DNA from: Acephala macrosclerotiorum
Lineage: Eukaryota; Ascomycota; Leotiomycetes; Helotiales; Mollisiaceae
Assembly (NCBI GenBank): GCA_014904845.1
Contig: MU119398.1
Location: 16,305-80,304, forward strand
Reading direction: 5' to 3'
Length of the DNA: 64,000 nucleotides
In this document: piece after piece, positions 45,368-57,151 of the stretch
Layout: every line of letters begins with the position of its first letter
Numbering within the stretch: position 1 is the first letter of the stretch
Position numbers and translations under genes: made by a program
The notes under the pieces: generated by a model
Database searches by the model: none
Seen by the model: the letters and a program-made list of their open reading frames with translations, nothing else
Told to the model about the DNA's origin: nothing

Positions 45368-45559
45368 ATGAAAATGACGGAGGACTTTTACCCTGCTCTT
45401 CAAGCTGCGGTTAAACAACTCGAGGCTCAAGGGGTTACAGCAAAAAGTGTCATTATCGAGGTCGACGGCGAGGCAGAGTTTAGTCTCGGCGCTACAGAAA
45501 AAGCAGAGGAGAAAAAAAAAGATAAAATGAAAAAGGTAAAAAAAGTTATTAAACGCTAG
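45368..45559 (+). CDS. Short ORF, 63 aa, possible gene fragment
   Basis: ATG at 45368 (MKMTEDFYPALQAAVKQLEA), then VTAKSVIIEVDGEAEFSLG and a Lys-rich end. The frame is open upstream of the ATG for some codons and ends exactly where an AT-rich island begins, so it may be the 3' end of a larger lost gene. Family unknown. Confidence 0.35.
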   Translation: MKMTEDFYPALQAAVKQLEAQGVTAKSVIIEVDGEAEFSLGATEKAEEKKKDKMKKVKKVIKR

Positions 45560-45900
45560 TCCACTCTCTTTTCAATATAAGGATTCTTTAAATATGGAGT
45601 TTTATTCAAGTAATATTAATTCAATTTCAAAGGAATATAAACTTTATAAAATTAAAATTAAATGATATTTATAAATAATTTTTTTTTATTTTTTTATTAA
45701 AAAAGAAATTTAATATATTTATATTTAATTAAATTATATAATTTAAATTTTTTTATAATTAAATTTTCATTTAATATAAATTATAAAATAATTTTTTTAA
45801 TAAATATAATTTTTTTTTTAAATTTTTTTTTAAAAATATTATTATATTTAATATTAAATTAAAATTATTAAAATTTAATTAAAAGTAAAACTAGACATTT
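45560..45900. other. Extreme AT-rich island
   Basis: About 340 bp of almost pure A/T sequence with a sharp left edge at the stop of the preceding ORF. Typical of RIP-mutated repeat DNA. Confidence 0.8.
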
Positions 45901-46548
45901 TATACGATAGTGGCTACTAGTCTAAGTCACGTGTTTGATTGAAACTCATGAGAGAAATGTAAGATCTTATATTATCGCCATGCCCTTTGTCTTATTTTCG
46001 ACTTTTTTAAAATCAAGTATTGCTTTCTCCCTCTTATACACCGGCTTTTCAAATTAGATTATCTTGTTACACCTAGACCTGCAGGTGAAAACGCCACCAC
46101 TCGCTTGCAGATCTAGCGCTGCAGCCCCTATCCCAGAAAAACTTCAGCGCACGAGAGCCTGAAAATTTAGTGATTGCATCCCTGAATTCCAGGCCATTCT
46201 TAGCGTTGCACGTGCCAAGCCACTAAATTAATTCTGTACATCAATCTGCAACGTCACAAACCGAAGCACAAATTTCCACCTTAAGATAACACTCCAAAAC
46301 CTCCCCAGAAAACCCCAAACGACGATGATAATCATATTCTCATAATGTCCTTCCTGATTGGTCGTGCCAGAAATTCCGTGGCCCATGTGCACATCCACAT
46401 CCACCCAAAGTTTCCGTACCCAATGAAAAACACCGCAAGAAAAAGGAAAGATATCGCTCAAAACCTTGGATTCCGGATCCCCACACTCATCCGCTCTTGC
46501 TCTTCTGACCCCGGCGGAAACCTCCCAAAGCAACATTCTACCGCCAAC
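45901..46548. other. Intergenic, 0.6 kb
   Basis: Promoter and 5' UTR region of the carbonic anhydrase gene. The carbonic anhydrase frame is open upstream to an in-frame ATG at 46345. Confidence 0.5.
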
Positions 46549-47308
46549 ATGGATGCGAAAGGAAGACATCATAGTGTGTCGCATTTTCTGAGGCAGAATC
46601 AGGATCGTATCTTTGCGAATAATAGGGAATGGGTCGCTTCGAAGGTTAAGGAGGACTCGGGGTTCTTTGAGAAGCTGTCGAGCGGGCAGCATCCTGATTA
46701 TCTGTGAGCCTCCTTTCCCCGTATATCAATTTCCGACATGGGTGCTTATGTGAGTGCAAAGATACATCGGATGCAGCGATAGTCGCGTGCCAGCGAACGA
46801 GATCATGGGTCTCGATGCGGGCGAAGTCTTCGTGCACCGCAACATCGCCAATCTGGTCCCCAACACGGACTTGAACGTCATGTCCGTCATCGAATACGCA
46901 GTTATTCATCTGCATGTCAAGCACATTATTGTTTGTGGGCATTACAACTGCGGCGGTGTCCAAGCAGCCTTATCGCACACCGATATGGGTATCCTCAACC
47001 CATGGCTTCGCAACATTCGCGATGTCTACCGTCTGTACGAGAAAGAACTTGATGAGATTGAAGATCTGGCAGCCAAGAATAAGAGACTGGTTGAGTTGAA
47101 TGTTCTGGAGCAGTGTAGGAATGTGATCAAGACAGCGGCTGTGCAGCAGAGTTATCAGAAGAACGAGTTTCCGATTGTGCATGGCTGGGTGTTTGATTTG
47201 AAGGATGGGTTGTTGAAAGATTTAGAGATTGATTTTGAGAAGGTGTTGAAGAGCATCCAGAAGATTTATAATCTGGAAGCAGGCACCCGGAAGGGAAGCA
47301 GTGCTTGA
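46549..47308 (+). CDS. Beta-class carbonic anhydrase, 233 aa
   Basis: Exons 46549-46703 and 46762-47308; 58-bp phase-2 intron ending in AAG rather than the usual CAG/TAG. Zinc and catalytic residues are complete: C56, D58 and R60 in CSDSR, H112 and C115 in GHYNCGG. The enzyme hydrates CO2 to bicarbonate. The chosen ATG (CCAACATGG) gives a compact cytosolic enzyme of usual fungal length; an in-frame ATG at 46345 would add 68 Arg-rich residues that could direct the protein to mitochondria, so two forms are possible. It borders the secondary-metabolism-like block, perhaps by chance. Confidence 0.92.
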
Positions 47309-47798
47309 GAACGATTTGAAACTTTGGCTTTTCTTGGGCTGGAAGACATTAGATCGATGTGTCGGACAATAGATTGATGGCGTAATTCACCCCACTCTAG
47401 CGTCGTGAGCCTATTCCCTAACTCTAGAGGCTGTGTTTGTGGCTGGATGGAAGTTTTGTCTCGCCGGTCCTGCTAAGGCTTCAATCGCAACGTCTACCTG
47501 AACAACGTCTCCAACATTTTTGCATCTATAAAGCAGCCAGGACCCGCCTACGGTGAAAGTGGTGAGTCAAAATGCTTCCGAGGATTATTCAGTCCTTACA
47601 AATCGGCCTTTAGGAACAAGTCTCAAGGACGAAAAGCTGGTACGTCGACCATATGAGGTTTGGAGAGATAGATGATTTACTGAAGCTATTCTGTACTAAA
47701 GCCATTCCGGCTCACTGCAAAATATTCATAGTCATCATCTTCCCACATCAGTCCCAAAACGAGCAATCTCAACTGCAATGTTAAGCCACAACTTGTAC
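47309..47798. other. Intergenic, 0.5 kb
   Basis: Convergent 3' ends of the carbonic anhydrase and halogenase-like genes; nothing else recognised. Confidence 0.6.
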
Positions 47799-49850
47799 TC
47801 ACGATGCCCATAGAACCTTGGTACTTTCCTCAACATCATGCTCCGCGCCACAGAACACGCACTTCAACATATCAGGTCTCAACATACGCCACTCACCGCA
47901 CTCCTCACATCTTCTTGCCAGAACATCTCTCTCCCTCTTTTCCGCATTGAAGACCAGATCGTCATCATAGTACCGAAACAGACCACCCCAACGGCCAGTG
48001 TATTTACCCGTGGCGACGACGTCCTTTAATCCTTCTGTAGAAAGCTTTTGGACCTCCTCGATCGCTTCAGAAGACAAGGCACCATCGGAAGGACCCTCGA
48101 GAAGTTGACAGACACTCTTGGCGAAGCTGATGTATTCTTCTTCGTTGGCACCCCAGTCCCAAGTCGTCAGCAACTCATGACAGTCGGTCAGTGTATACTT
48201 CTTCGCACCCTGAAACTTGGCATTTCCAGTCCCAATCAAGTACTGCCAAAGAGGACCAATAGGGCCAAGAGCCGGATGACGCATCAACACATAATTAAAG
48301 ACATTCATCCTCTGCAAATTTGAAACTCGATCCTTACACAACATCTCATACTTGTCCCGCCACTCCTTCTTCTCCTGGCTCCCAGAGTCTAGGTACTGCT
48401 TCGTCATCTCAGCAGCGAAGATGCTAGTCGCCATATTGGCATTGATACCAGGTGAGTACAACGGATTCGTAAATCCAGTCGCATCGCCGATAGCCATCCA
48501 GTTTGGACCCGTAACTCTCGGAGATTTAAAAGCGAGGTTCTTGCGCACGTACCAAGTTGTACCAGGACCATACAAGTCTTGGATCAAGGTGAAGTTCTTC
48601 ATGAAGTCCGAGACTTTGCTGTAGCGAGATACCACCCAGTTGAACTTCTGCTCTGCTTCGCAGGTTCCGAACGAGGTGAGGTCGGATGGATACACGACGT
48701 CTGAGCGCAGTGCGAAGCCGATGCTAACAACCCAGCGGAATTTCAAGTCGAACATCTTGACTAGCTCAGCGGTAGAGGGGTATGCGTCTGCTGGTGTGTT
48801 GGCGGAGTTGAGGTCGAGGAGATGGTTGATCATGTTGATGAGGCTGCGGAGTGGACTTCCTTCCCAAGTTGGAAGACGAATGACCCAGGCCCATCTGCCT
48901 CTATTAGCCAGATCCTCGAACAATTAATCAGGGCAGAAACTCACCCCTCAGGAAGACAAATGTGATTCGTGTTAACGCTCTCATAGTCCCTCAATGGAAT
49001 ATCCTTCTCGTCAACATCACTCTCGAAATATCCCCAAAAGGCATGCGTGTTAAAACCCTCAGGACGCTCGATCCGCACTTCCTTGGTCTTCGATACGAAG
49101 CGGTGGAACCGACCAGTAGCATCAATCGTCAATCTAACCGCAATACTTTCTTCCTTTGGAGTGCCTTTGTTCACTACCTTCAGTGTCGTTCCCTCACCAC
49201 GTCCTTGAACGACATCATCGTCAATGACAGCCTCGTGTCCATGGAGGACAGTAATTCCCAATCGTTGCGCAAAGAGCGTAAGCAATAGCTCGCTAACCTT
49301 ACGCTCAATCTGCAATGTGGGGACAAAATCTCCTGGCGGACCGTTGGCGATGAAGTTCGTGTATGTTTCGGGATCGTGGTCGCCTGGTGAGGAGGATGAG
49401 GAAGGAGAGGAGAAGTAGTAGAATGCAAGGCCATCTTTGGGTCCGAAGAGGTGGTAGAGGAGGGGAGAGGAGATCCCAATTGTCTTCAACCAGAGGCCGA
49501 AGACGGTCAAAGTTGACTCGCCGATCTTGTAGCCTGGTGAGGAATTGCGCTCCAAGATTGTGATGGTGGAGGGAGTGTCTGTGGTTCAGAAAACATGTTA
49601 GCACTATTTCCAGTCTAGATGCAAGTGCCCATCGAAGAAGGAGATCGATAGGATGGAGCTACTTGCTTGTATTGTCTTTTTGCAATTCCAGAGTTCTGGC
49701 ATGGATGGCGTAGATCAGTGAATGGATGCCACCACCGACGACAAGGACATCGGTGCTTCGAGGCAGTCCATTGGTGGTGTTGAGTGAATTCAGTAGTTCC
49801 GCATCTGATTGCGGTCTGTCGGCCACTAGGCTGGACAGGTGGATGCCCAT
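47799..49850 (-). CDS. Flavin-dependent halogenase-like FAD enzyme, 639 aa
   Basis: Exons 49667-49850, 48945-49578, 47799-48900. Intron 1 uses a GC donor (GCAAGT, exact consensus for GC-AG introns) and CACAG acceptor; intron 2 is GTGAGT to AATAG. The joined frame has the FAD Rossmann segment DVLVVGGGIHSLIYAIHA near residue 40, GYKIGEST about 85, LQIERKVSELLLTLFAQRLG about 155, GRWAWVIRLPTWEGSPL about 275 (compare the WxWxIP halogenase signature) and GDATGFTNPLYSPGINANMA about 400. The C-terminus carries CEECGEW and CVFCGAE, a four-cysteine zinc-ribbon-like ending. Fungal relatives are annotated as tryptophan-halogenase-like; whether it chlorinates is not proven by sequence. It may act with the monooxygenase transcribed divergently 1 kb away. 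Confidence 0.85.
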
Positions 49851-50886
49851 CTTTCGTTGTTCTGTATCTTTGTTTCCTGCTGTTCGAATTCTTGGTTTGG
49901 GAGAGAGTTTCGACAACCATCCGACAACGGCTGATCAGAATCGCTGAAGAGTATGCGTAGCGTGCTTAGTATATTCAATCTGCACGTTTATTGGCCCAAA
50001 GGTTGAATAGCAGTGGGGCTGTCTCGCTTGTGAACTTGGAAGGCGCTCAGCTTTGGCACACAAGTACTCACCCCGCAGCTCCGGCTCTGAGAGTCAACGA
50101 TGGACTTTTGCATCTGTACGCTGTTGGGATTCCTCTAGGCGGATTTCTAGCACTTAGCAGCCAAAACGTCATCATAAGGCTCAACGAAAAGCTATAGAAA
50201 GGGGTGCTCGATCACTTGCGGGATATGGGAAGCAGAAGACTCCACAGATCGATCCTCGAGCGAGTAGTAAAGCCATAAAAGTGTATACTTGGGAGGCGGA
50301 AGTGCGCTTAGACCTGTTGGTCAAGCATGATCGAACCAATATCAATTTTCAAGATAAAGAGAATGTGATTGATCAGTCCCGAGGAAGCATTGGGGTTCTC
50401 GACTTTCAGGTGACAGCGCTTCACCAACGGCAACTACGTCGTGTGTGACCCAAAGTGCTTTCTTTAGTAGACACCGATAGATGCATCCACGATCGAGTCC
50501 CGAGTACTTGGGTTGTGGCTTGTCGACTTAAATGAAATGTTGGTGGCTCTCTATGCTGTCGAGATAAGTGGCTAAGTGAGACCAATTGTTCCAGTCTTTA
50601 TGTAGCCTTTGAGAAGCAGTAGTCTCAGCAAAGGTCCAATGAATTGATTTTAGAGTGTTCGTTAGTGAATGACATCATAGAGCCTTCCTTCCTAGGAAAT
50701 CAAGGTGAACCTCTGTTGGTGGCTTGCATGCGCGTGAATTTTAGTTCAAGAAGCGAGTCGTTGAAGATGAATTTCTATATAAGAGGCGTCTTTATCACGG
50801 AACCTGTACCATCTTTCCATCATCAACACCATTGTTGAAGATCAAAGACTGTTAACCCCAAAGACTTCTTTACCTTTGCAGAAACT
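49851..50886. other. Divergent promoter region, 1.0 kb
   Basis: Between the halogenase-like gene (minus) and the flavin monooxygenase (plus). No gene. Shared control of both genes is plausible from the layout only. Confidence 0.5.
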
Positions 50887-53017
50887 ATGTCTCGCACCCT
50901 CATTCATCTCAAGCATCAGGCTGGGCGATATTTGCTCTCAAGGCAGCTTCGAAATGCACACCCCTTCTCAGCTTCGAATACTCTGACCCGATCTTTCGCA
51001 CATAATGCCACCCGGAAGCATCCAGAGCTAACTTCAAAGGTTGAAGTGGCATCCGGTCTTCAAGAAGAGTCAGGATTTCCAGCAATCATTTCGCGTCGAG
51101 CTGAACTTGAGTCATCGAAGTACAGAATTCAAGAGCGTCCACTAGGAAAGTGCTCCCCACTGCGTGTGATCGTCATAGGAGCAGGTATCAGTGGTCTAAA
51201 CATGATTCACACCCTTCAAAAGCAGACAACCAATGTTTCCTATGTCATTTACGAAAAGAACCCAGAGATTGGTGGCACATGGTACGAGAATAGATATCCG
51301 GGGTGCGCTACTGACGACCCGTCACACGGCTATCAGTACTCCCATACACCGAACCCGAACTGGAGTTCACTGTTCGCACCGGCTGGAGAGATCAAACAAT
51401 ACCTGGAGGATTTCGTGGATAGGAATGAATTGAGAAACAATATCCAATGTGGATATAGTGTTGTCAGCGCTGAATGGCAAGAAGAATGCGGAGAATGGGT
51501 AGTTACCGTGAAGGACGATGTGACGGGGCAGGTATCTGAGGATCGTGCTCAAGTTCTCGTTGATGCGACAGGAATCTTCAAGTTAGTATCTCATCTTTCC
51601 TAGATCGTTTCATGAGCTGACAATTTGATAGCGATTGGAAGTGGCCAAAGATTAAGGGATTGCATTCTTTCAAGGGGCAGCTCATCCATACAGCGAACTG
51701 GCCGAAGAACTTCGAATATCGGGACAAGACAGTAGCTGTGATTGGAAACGGTGCCTCTGGGGTTCAGATAGTGCCGGTAATCCAGCCAGGTAAAAAATCC
51801 CATCCAAAATGGAGAGATATGAGTATTCACCTTGTACTGACTCTATGTGTGCAGATGTCAAGAAATTGGTGCACTTCATTCGTGCGAGTACATGGATTGC
51901 ACCACCGAGCAAGGCCGTTCAATTCTGTCAGCAATACACCGACAATTCAACCAATCACTTCTCTAGGAAGCGAATGAGGAACATTCTCGGGAATCTGGAC
52001 GATTATACAGAATTCACGCAGCACATTGACGACTTGAGTCGGAAAGAAAGATTCAAGACAGTATGCTGAACTCTCAAAGTACATCTCTGCCAAAGACATG
52101 ACTTACTGATCATCTCCTAGATTCTCAATTCGTCCGAAGAAGCACAATCATCTCGGAGAATGATCACCAAATATATGACCAAGGAGCTCAGAGGCAACGA
52201 AGAATTGATCAGAGCACTCGTTCCCACCACTCCAGTCGGATGTCGTCGAATCACAGGTTCAACCAGCTATCTGGAATCACTCACTGCACCAAACGTCGAG
52301 TTAGCTCGGTCTCAGATCCAAGAAATTACAGCAACTGGCATTACGCAGGCATCTGGAAGGCACATCGAAGTTGATGCTATCATTTGTGCTACTGGCTTCA
52401 ATACCTCGTTCGTACCTCGATTCCCAATCGTAGGAGAGAATGGGCGGAACTTGCAACAGGCATGGCTTGAGGAGAATGGCGGTCCGAAAGCATACATGAG
52501 TGTCATGGCCGAGGGGATGCCAAACTACTTCAGTAAGCTTACGCCATCCCCAAGACCTGGAGTACCCATACTAACTAAAATAGAATTCCTCGGTCCCAAT
52601 GGTCCCCTAGCACACGGAGTCGTTCCACGTCTCAGCTCCCACATCTGCAACTACATTCTATCTCACGTGCGAAAGATGCAGTTCGAACATCTTTCCTCTG
52701 TCAGACCTCTCCCAGGCGCAGTTGCAGATTTCAACGAGCATGTGCAAGAGTTTATGCCAAGAACTGCTTGGGCTGCAGAAGGATGTGGAGGCTGGTATAA
52801 AGCCAAGAATTCAAAAGATGGTAAGGAAGGGAGAGTGATTGCGTTGCATCCTGGGAGTCAGACCCATTGGGAGGAGATGTTGGCGCGGGTAAGATGGGAG
52901 GACTTTGAGTTCAGGAGACAACAGGAGCGTCATGGGAATGACAATAGATTCGCTTACTTGGGTAATGGGTTCGTGGTGCGTGAAGTTGAAAGCGATGATA
53001 TAGATAATGAGTTGTAG
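50887..53017 (+). CDS. Baeyer-Villiger-type flavin monooxygenase, 634 aa
   Basis: Five exons: 50887-51581, 51632-51789, 51855-52060, 52121-52532, 52584-53017; all junctions in phase. The FAD site VIVIGAGISGL is at residues 94-104. GGTWYENRYPGCATDDPSHG is the class signature of Baeyer-Villiger monooxygenases; the NADPH site reads VIGNGASGVQIVP; FKGQLIHTANWP stands at the place of the FxGxxxHTxxWP motif; ATGF is near the end of the domain. The first 85 residues are extra, basic and Ser-rich and could be a mitochondrial presequence. The last intron is in frame (51 bp) but skipping it gives the family wording YFKFLGPNGPLAHG. Known members insert oxygen into ketones or hydroxylate natural products. 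Confidence 0.92.
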
Positions 53018-53339
53018 AGCAGATACTTCGCGAAATTGAATGCAAGGTTTTTAATATCACTGCTTATCCTCACCTTCTAAAGTTTTATACTCTTTCATCT
53101 TTCATAGTTGCTATGTTCAGAGGTATATCCGGGCGCCGAACCAGTTACTACACCACAACCATAACTTTCAGCGACGAAAAAGTCCTAAAATATTTGGTTT
53201 TTTTCAGCAAGTCGGAGGTTCCGAGGTCTTATTCAACATATGGCATTCTATTCAAACTATCTTCGCATGGGAAAGTAGCTTCTCTCGGCTAAGGCGAGCA
53301 ACTTGAACGAACTTCGGGACGTGGCGAGTATCTTTTATG
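53018..53339. other. Intergenic, 0.3 kb
   Basis: Convergent 3' region between monooxygenase and transcription factor; nothing recognised. Confidence 0.6.
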
Positions 53340-55215
53340 CTATTTATCGTCATTCCACAAGCCTGAGCCTCTCTCTATTTGTATCAAAATTTCCTCGCAC
53401 TGCTCCTTGAACGGCTGCAGAACGGGTCCAACCTCGTCCAGATACCTCTTAAAATCAATCCTTTGCTTGAAGTCGAGATACCCACAAACATCAACTAATA
53501 CTTCCAGGAAGTACTGCAGGTCATCCAAATCACGGGCGTTGATTCGGCCAATCATGATGATCCACAATATGACACCTAAATGAGGGCGAAATGATGTCTC
53601 GGCGCGCCCGCAGTTGAAGATCGATTTGACGGCGCTGGTAAGTCTGTCCACTAAACCCTTAATGTTCAGAGGAGGCATTTCCCTCAGTACCTTATCAATG
53701 TATAGGAAGACTGCCAGGCGAAAGGCTTCATGGAGGTCGCTATGGTCAACCAATTCGGGCTCGAGACATGGCTGAGGTGACAGTAATTGATACTCCAGTA
53801 GATAAATAGCGTCACTGAGCGCTAGTCTATTGAAGACAGCCAGAGGATCAGAAAATCTCACCGCTGTGAGAACTCTGAGTACCTGAAGCATTTCGTGCAT
53901 TGACCACTTTGAATATGACTTCTCGTAGGCTTTTAGTAATCGTAAGTCGTTTTTGGATAGCGACGAGAGCGCTTTGAGGGCCGCGGAGAAGTCCTCTTGT
54001 GGCCGAATGAATGGGAATTGAGGGGGACAGTTCCATGTGGTTGCGTTGAACAGATCTATCCTAACAAAAGCATTAGAGTGGTCTCTTTCGTGACAATATT
54101 TTCTGACTTGAGTGTCGACGTACATGCTCAATGTCTTTCTCAGCCGCGTCGGGAGCTTTTCCAAGCCGCCTCGAGTGTGAGCCATCTGCTGTAGCCCATT
54201 CATATGCAAAGTAGAATGCTCACTGGTTCCAGTAAGAATCTGTACCCAGTAAGCGAAAATGGTTGTGTTCGACGCTCACTCAGCAGACATACGTTGTGAA
54301 TAACAAGAAGACCCACTGCCCCAATAGTCTCATTGCTCGTCTGTAGAGCACAGTTGCTCAATCGCTGAGAGACAAGACCCAAGGTCTGTTGGCAGTGGAA
54401 GAGATCATTCGCTCCAGTATCATATTATACAGATGCAATAGCAAAGCTCGCATGGAAAATGGCTTCGTCTCTTCTGGAGAGCCCGACGAGGTCGTAGAAG
54501 ACGTGCTGCATATCAACAACTTGGCTGAAAACTGTTTTCAGATTAGTCGCGGCCCCCCTAGCTGAAGGGTCAGGGATGAGAAAATGGGATCACTTGCAGT
54601 GCTGTGCCATAGTCACCACCTTCAACTTTGTTGTCGTAGACAACGAAGAAGTGGAATACTGGGGATGGAATTGTATGCTCTTGGGAGAGCCAAAAGAGAG
54701 GCATTGAGGCACCTTTGAGTCATTCAAATTGGTGAGGGAGTTCCCATTCGTATCATGAATTGGGCCTCGAATTTTGATTTCTAGCTGTTCATCCCTGAGC
54801 TTGCCTCCGAGATGTGATGTAAGACGACGACGCACTCTTTTCAATGGTTTCCGAGATGCGAGAGCGAATCGTGACTTCCCAGATATCAAGCCATTGTTTG
54901 ATGCAGGTACAGGAGACGAAGATGCACGGCCGGTAATGGCTTGAGGCCCCGCCAGTGATTTCCGAGAACGGCTTGCATTGGACTTAACAAGCTTCCGGAT
55001 CGAGTGGTCGTTGGCTGCGCGAGATGGATCGCCGTTAAGGGTGATGAACCTGAAGGTGGGGCCTTCGATGTCTGTTCCTGTTTCTAATTAGTTCCATTCA
55101 AAGTGTCTGTGTGAGAGATGCGAGAGCGTTCTGTCAAATTCATCGAAACAGCTTGTTAGGTTGGTCTCACTGCGCTCACATGTGAGGTCTCCCGTGACTT
55201 ACCAGATCTCTTCAT
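53340..55215 (-). CDS. Fungal transcription-factor-domain protein with an internal stop or tiny intron, 540 codons
   Basis: Exons 55203-55215, 54594-55071, 54293-54524, 53340-54239 join in phase to 541 codons. The N-terminal part (FRFITLNGDPSRAANDHSIR) and TLHMNGLQQMAHTRGGLEKL are typical of the fungal-specific factor family PF11951 that often lacks a Zn2Cys6 finger; none is visible here. One TAA at 54425-54427 interrupts exon 3. It disappears if 45 bp (donor GTATAA, acceptor CAACAG) are spliced, still in frame, but that would remove part of a helix normally present, so a nonsense mutation is equally possible. If active, it is the likely local regulator of the flanking metabolic genes. Confidence 0.7.
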
Positions 55216-55726
55216 TCTGTGTATCGATTCTTGACGTCTAGTCCATCCGCCCATAAATCGCCCTCAATCCTTCCATCATAGTCCTTCTCTATCTCCTGGT
55301 TGGTCGCGTTGTGAGAACATTTTTCTGGATGTAAGAAGCCTGAAACCTGACGCCCGGTCATGTCGGGGTTGAGTTAGGTCTTTCGCTTAGATGCATTAGC
55401 GCCCCCCCTCTGCTAAGAATTACCCGATTCGGACAGTCACCAATTATCCGACATTCTCCTTCTGGGCATTCTTAACTTTAGTACTTATCCTGTCGGGAAT
55501 GATTACTGGATTTCTGTGAGAACATTAGCAAAGCTGTCTAATGCAATTTTCGGTACGACTAGATGGGGCGCCTGTGCTCGACCCATCTTCCTCGTCTACG
55601 TTCTAAGAAGTGCTTTTCTTTTTTCATTCCTTGAATATCTTTTTGTATCTTATACACTACAATCACTCTTGCCCTTGATTATTGAGGGTTACTCCGCGAG
55701 TTGTATTGGATCAGCTTCCTATTTCA
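55216..55726. other. Divergent promoter region, 0.5 kb
   Basis: Between the transcription factor (minus) and the complex I subunit copy (plus). No gene seen. Confidence 0.5.
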
Positions 55727-56511
55727 ATGAACAATCTTGTGAAATGGCGACCTCACTTCGTTAAGACATACTTGACCGCCGGTAATTCCCTCTTTCGAGG
55801 GATAAGAACAGAAAATCAGAGATGGAGTACATCAAGTTCAGACCTGAAAACCAAGAGACTCAGTGTCACAGGTAAGGAGAGGCATGAGGTGGTACTTTCC
55901 AGTGAGGATAAACCGACAGGAGCTTTACAGTACGCCTTGTAAGTATTCACGCTCATCCCCCAAATATTTCCGCGGTAAGATCTTGCATTGGCTAACACCT
56001 ATTCACCAGATCCAAGGTCGACGCTATCACGAATTGGGTCCGCAACGGCTCCATGCATCCCATGACATTCGGACTTGCCTGCTGTGCTGTTGAGATGATG
56101 CACTGCTCGACACCTCGCTATGATCAAGACCGACTCGGTATCATCTTCCGTGCATCTCCTCGACAGTCGGACGTCATGATAGTAGCTGGAACTTTGACAA
56201 ATAAGATGGCCCCAGCGCTGCGGCAGGTGTACGACCAGATGCCGGAGCCGCGATGGGTGATCAGCATGGGAAGTTGTGCCAATGGAGGCGGATATTACCA
56301 TTACAGTTATTCGGTTGTACGGGGTTGTTATAGGGTTGTTCCCGTCGATATATATGTTCCTGGATGTAAGTGGATGCTTTTTTGCGGAGTTGCGAGTTGA
56401 AAACTAATACCGACAGGCCCACCAACGTCCGAAGCTCTGCTATATGGGTTATTTCAACTGCAGAAGAAGATACGCCGTACGAAGCATACTCGAATGTGGT
56501 ATCGAAGATAG
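55727..56511 (+). CDS. Divergent copy of complex I PSST/20 kDa subunit (NDUFS7/NuoB family), 220 aa
   Basis: Exons 55727-55938, 56010-56365, 56417-56511, all in phase. The first 40 residues are basic and Ser-rich, as expected for a mitochondrial presequence. The core is unmistakable: [91 protein letters not shown]2 iron-sulphur ligands C95, C96, C160 and C190 are all present. Unusual residues against the very conserved family: H87 where SLWPMTFG has Trp, C103 where MMHLS has Leu, Y178 where RGCDRIVP has Asp. PSST carries cluster N2 and forms part of the quinone pocket. Its place among metabolic genes suggests a paralogue, possibly for inhibitor resistance; a genome search is needed to show a second, standard copy. 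Confidence 0.92.
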
Positions 56512-57151
56512 AAATCATGTAATAGATTCTGCAAGTTTTGAAACCCGTGACCTTGCATTGTCCTCTCTGAAAAGCCTAAGGTAGTCAATTCCGTCAAGTT
56601 CCCCTTTCTTCCCCTGACCTCGGCGGCCTTTACTGAGATTGGAATTTTTCCCCAAGAATGTCGACCAATTGTTGATTTCCGAGTAGGAACTGTACGCTGG
56701 GAAGCCTGAAAACGTATTTTTCTTTGAGGGGATCGATACAAGAGAGGTAGACTTGTTCTATGTCGTCGAGCTCATCATATTGGTGGTTGGGCCTGGGGAG
56801 TGCGGGGTAATGGCGGGGTAATATGCTGTCCCTGAAAAGCCTAAAATTTCAGCGTTGTTATACCAAAACAGCAGCTCGAGCTGAGTTTGATTATTTTTTC
56901 GTATATCGATATATTGTTAGCTCTTTCCCCAGATATGCCGAAGAATTGAAACCCTGAGCTCCTTTGAAAAGGTAAAGTTTGTGTTATCCAGCTTCCTAAT
57001 ATAGCTAGTCGCTAATCCTTGTGCATTGCAGTACACCCAGAGCTGGCTCTCCGATCCTTATCACAACGACAGCTCAACATTCAGGACAGCTGGATTTTTC
57101 GACACATCCCAAGAAGCGAGAGAATCCCCGAGAAAAGCGCGCAGTTTTGAT
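56512..57151. other. Intergenic, 0.6 kb
   Basis: Nothing recognised; precedes the P450 pseudogene. Confidence 0.5.
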
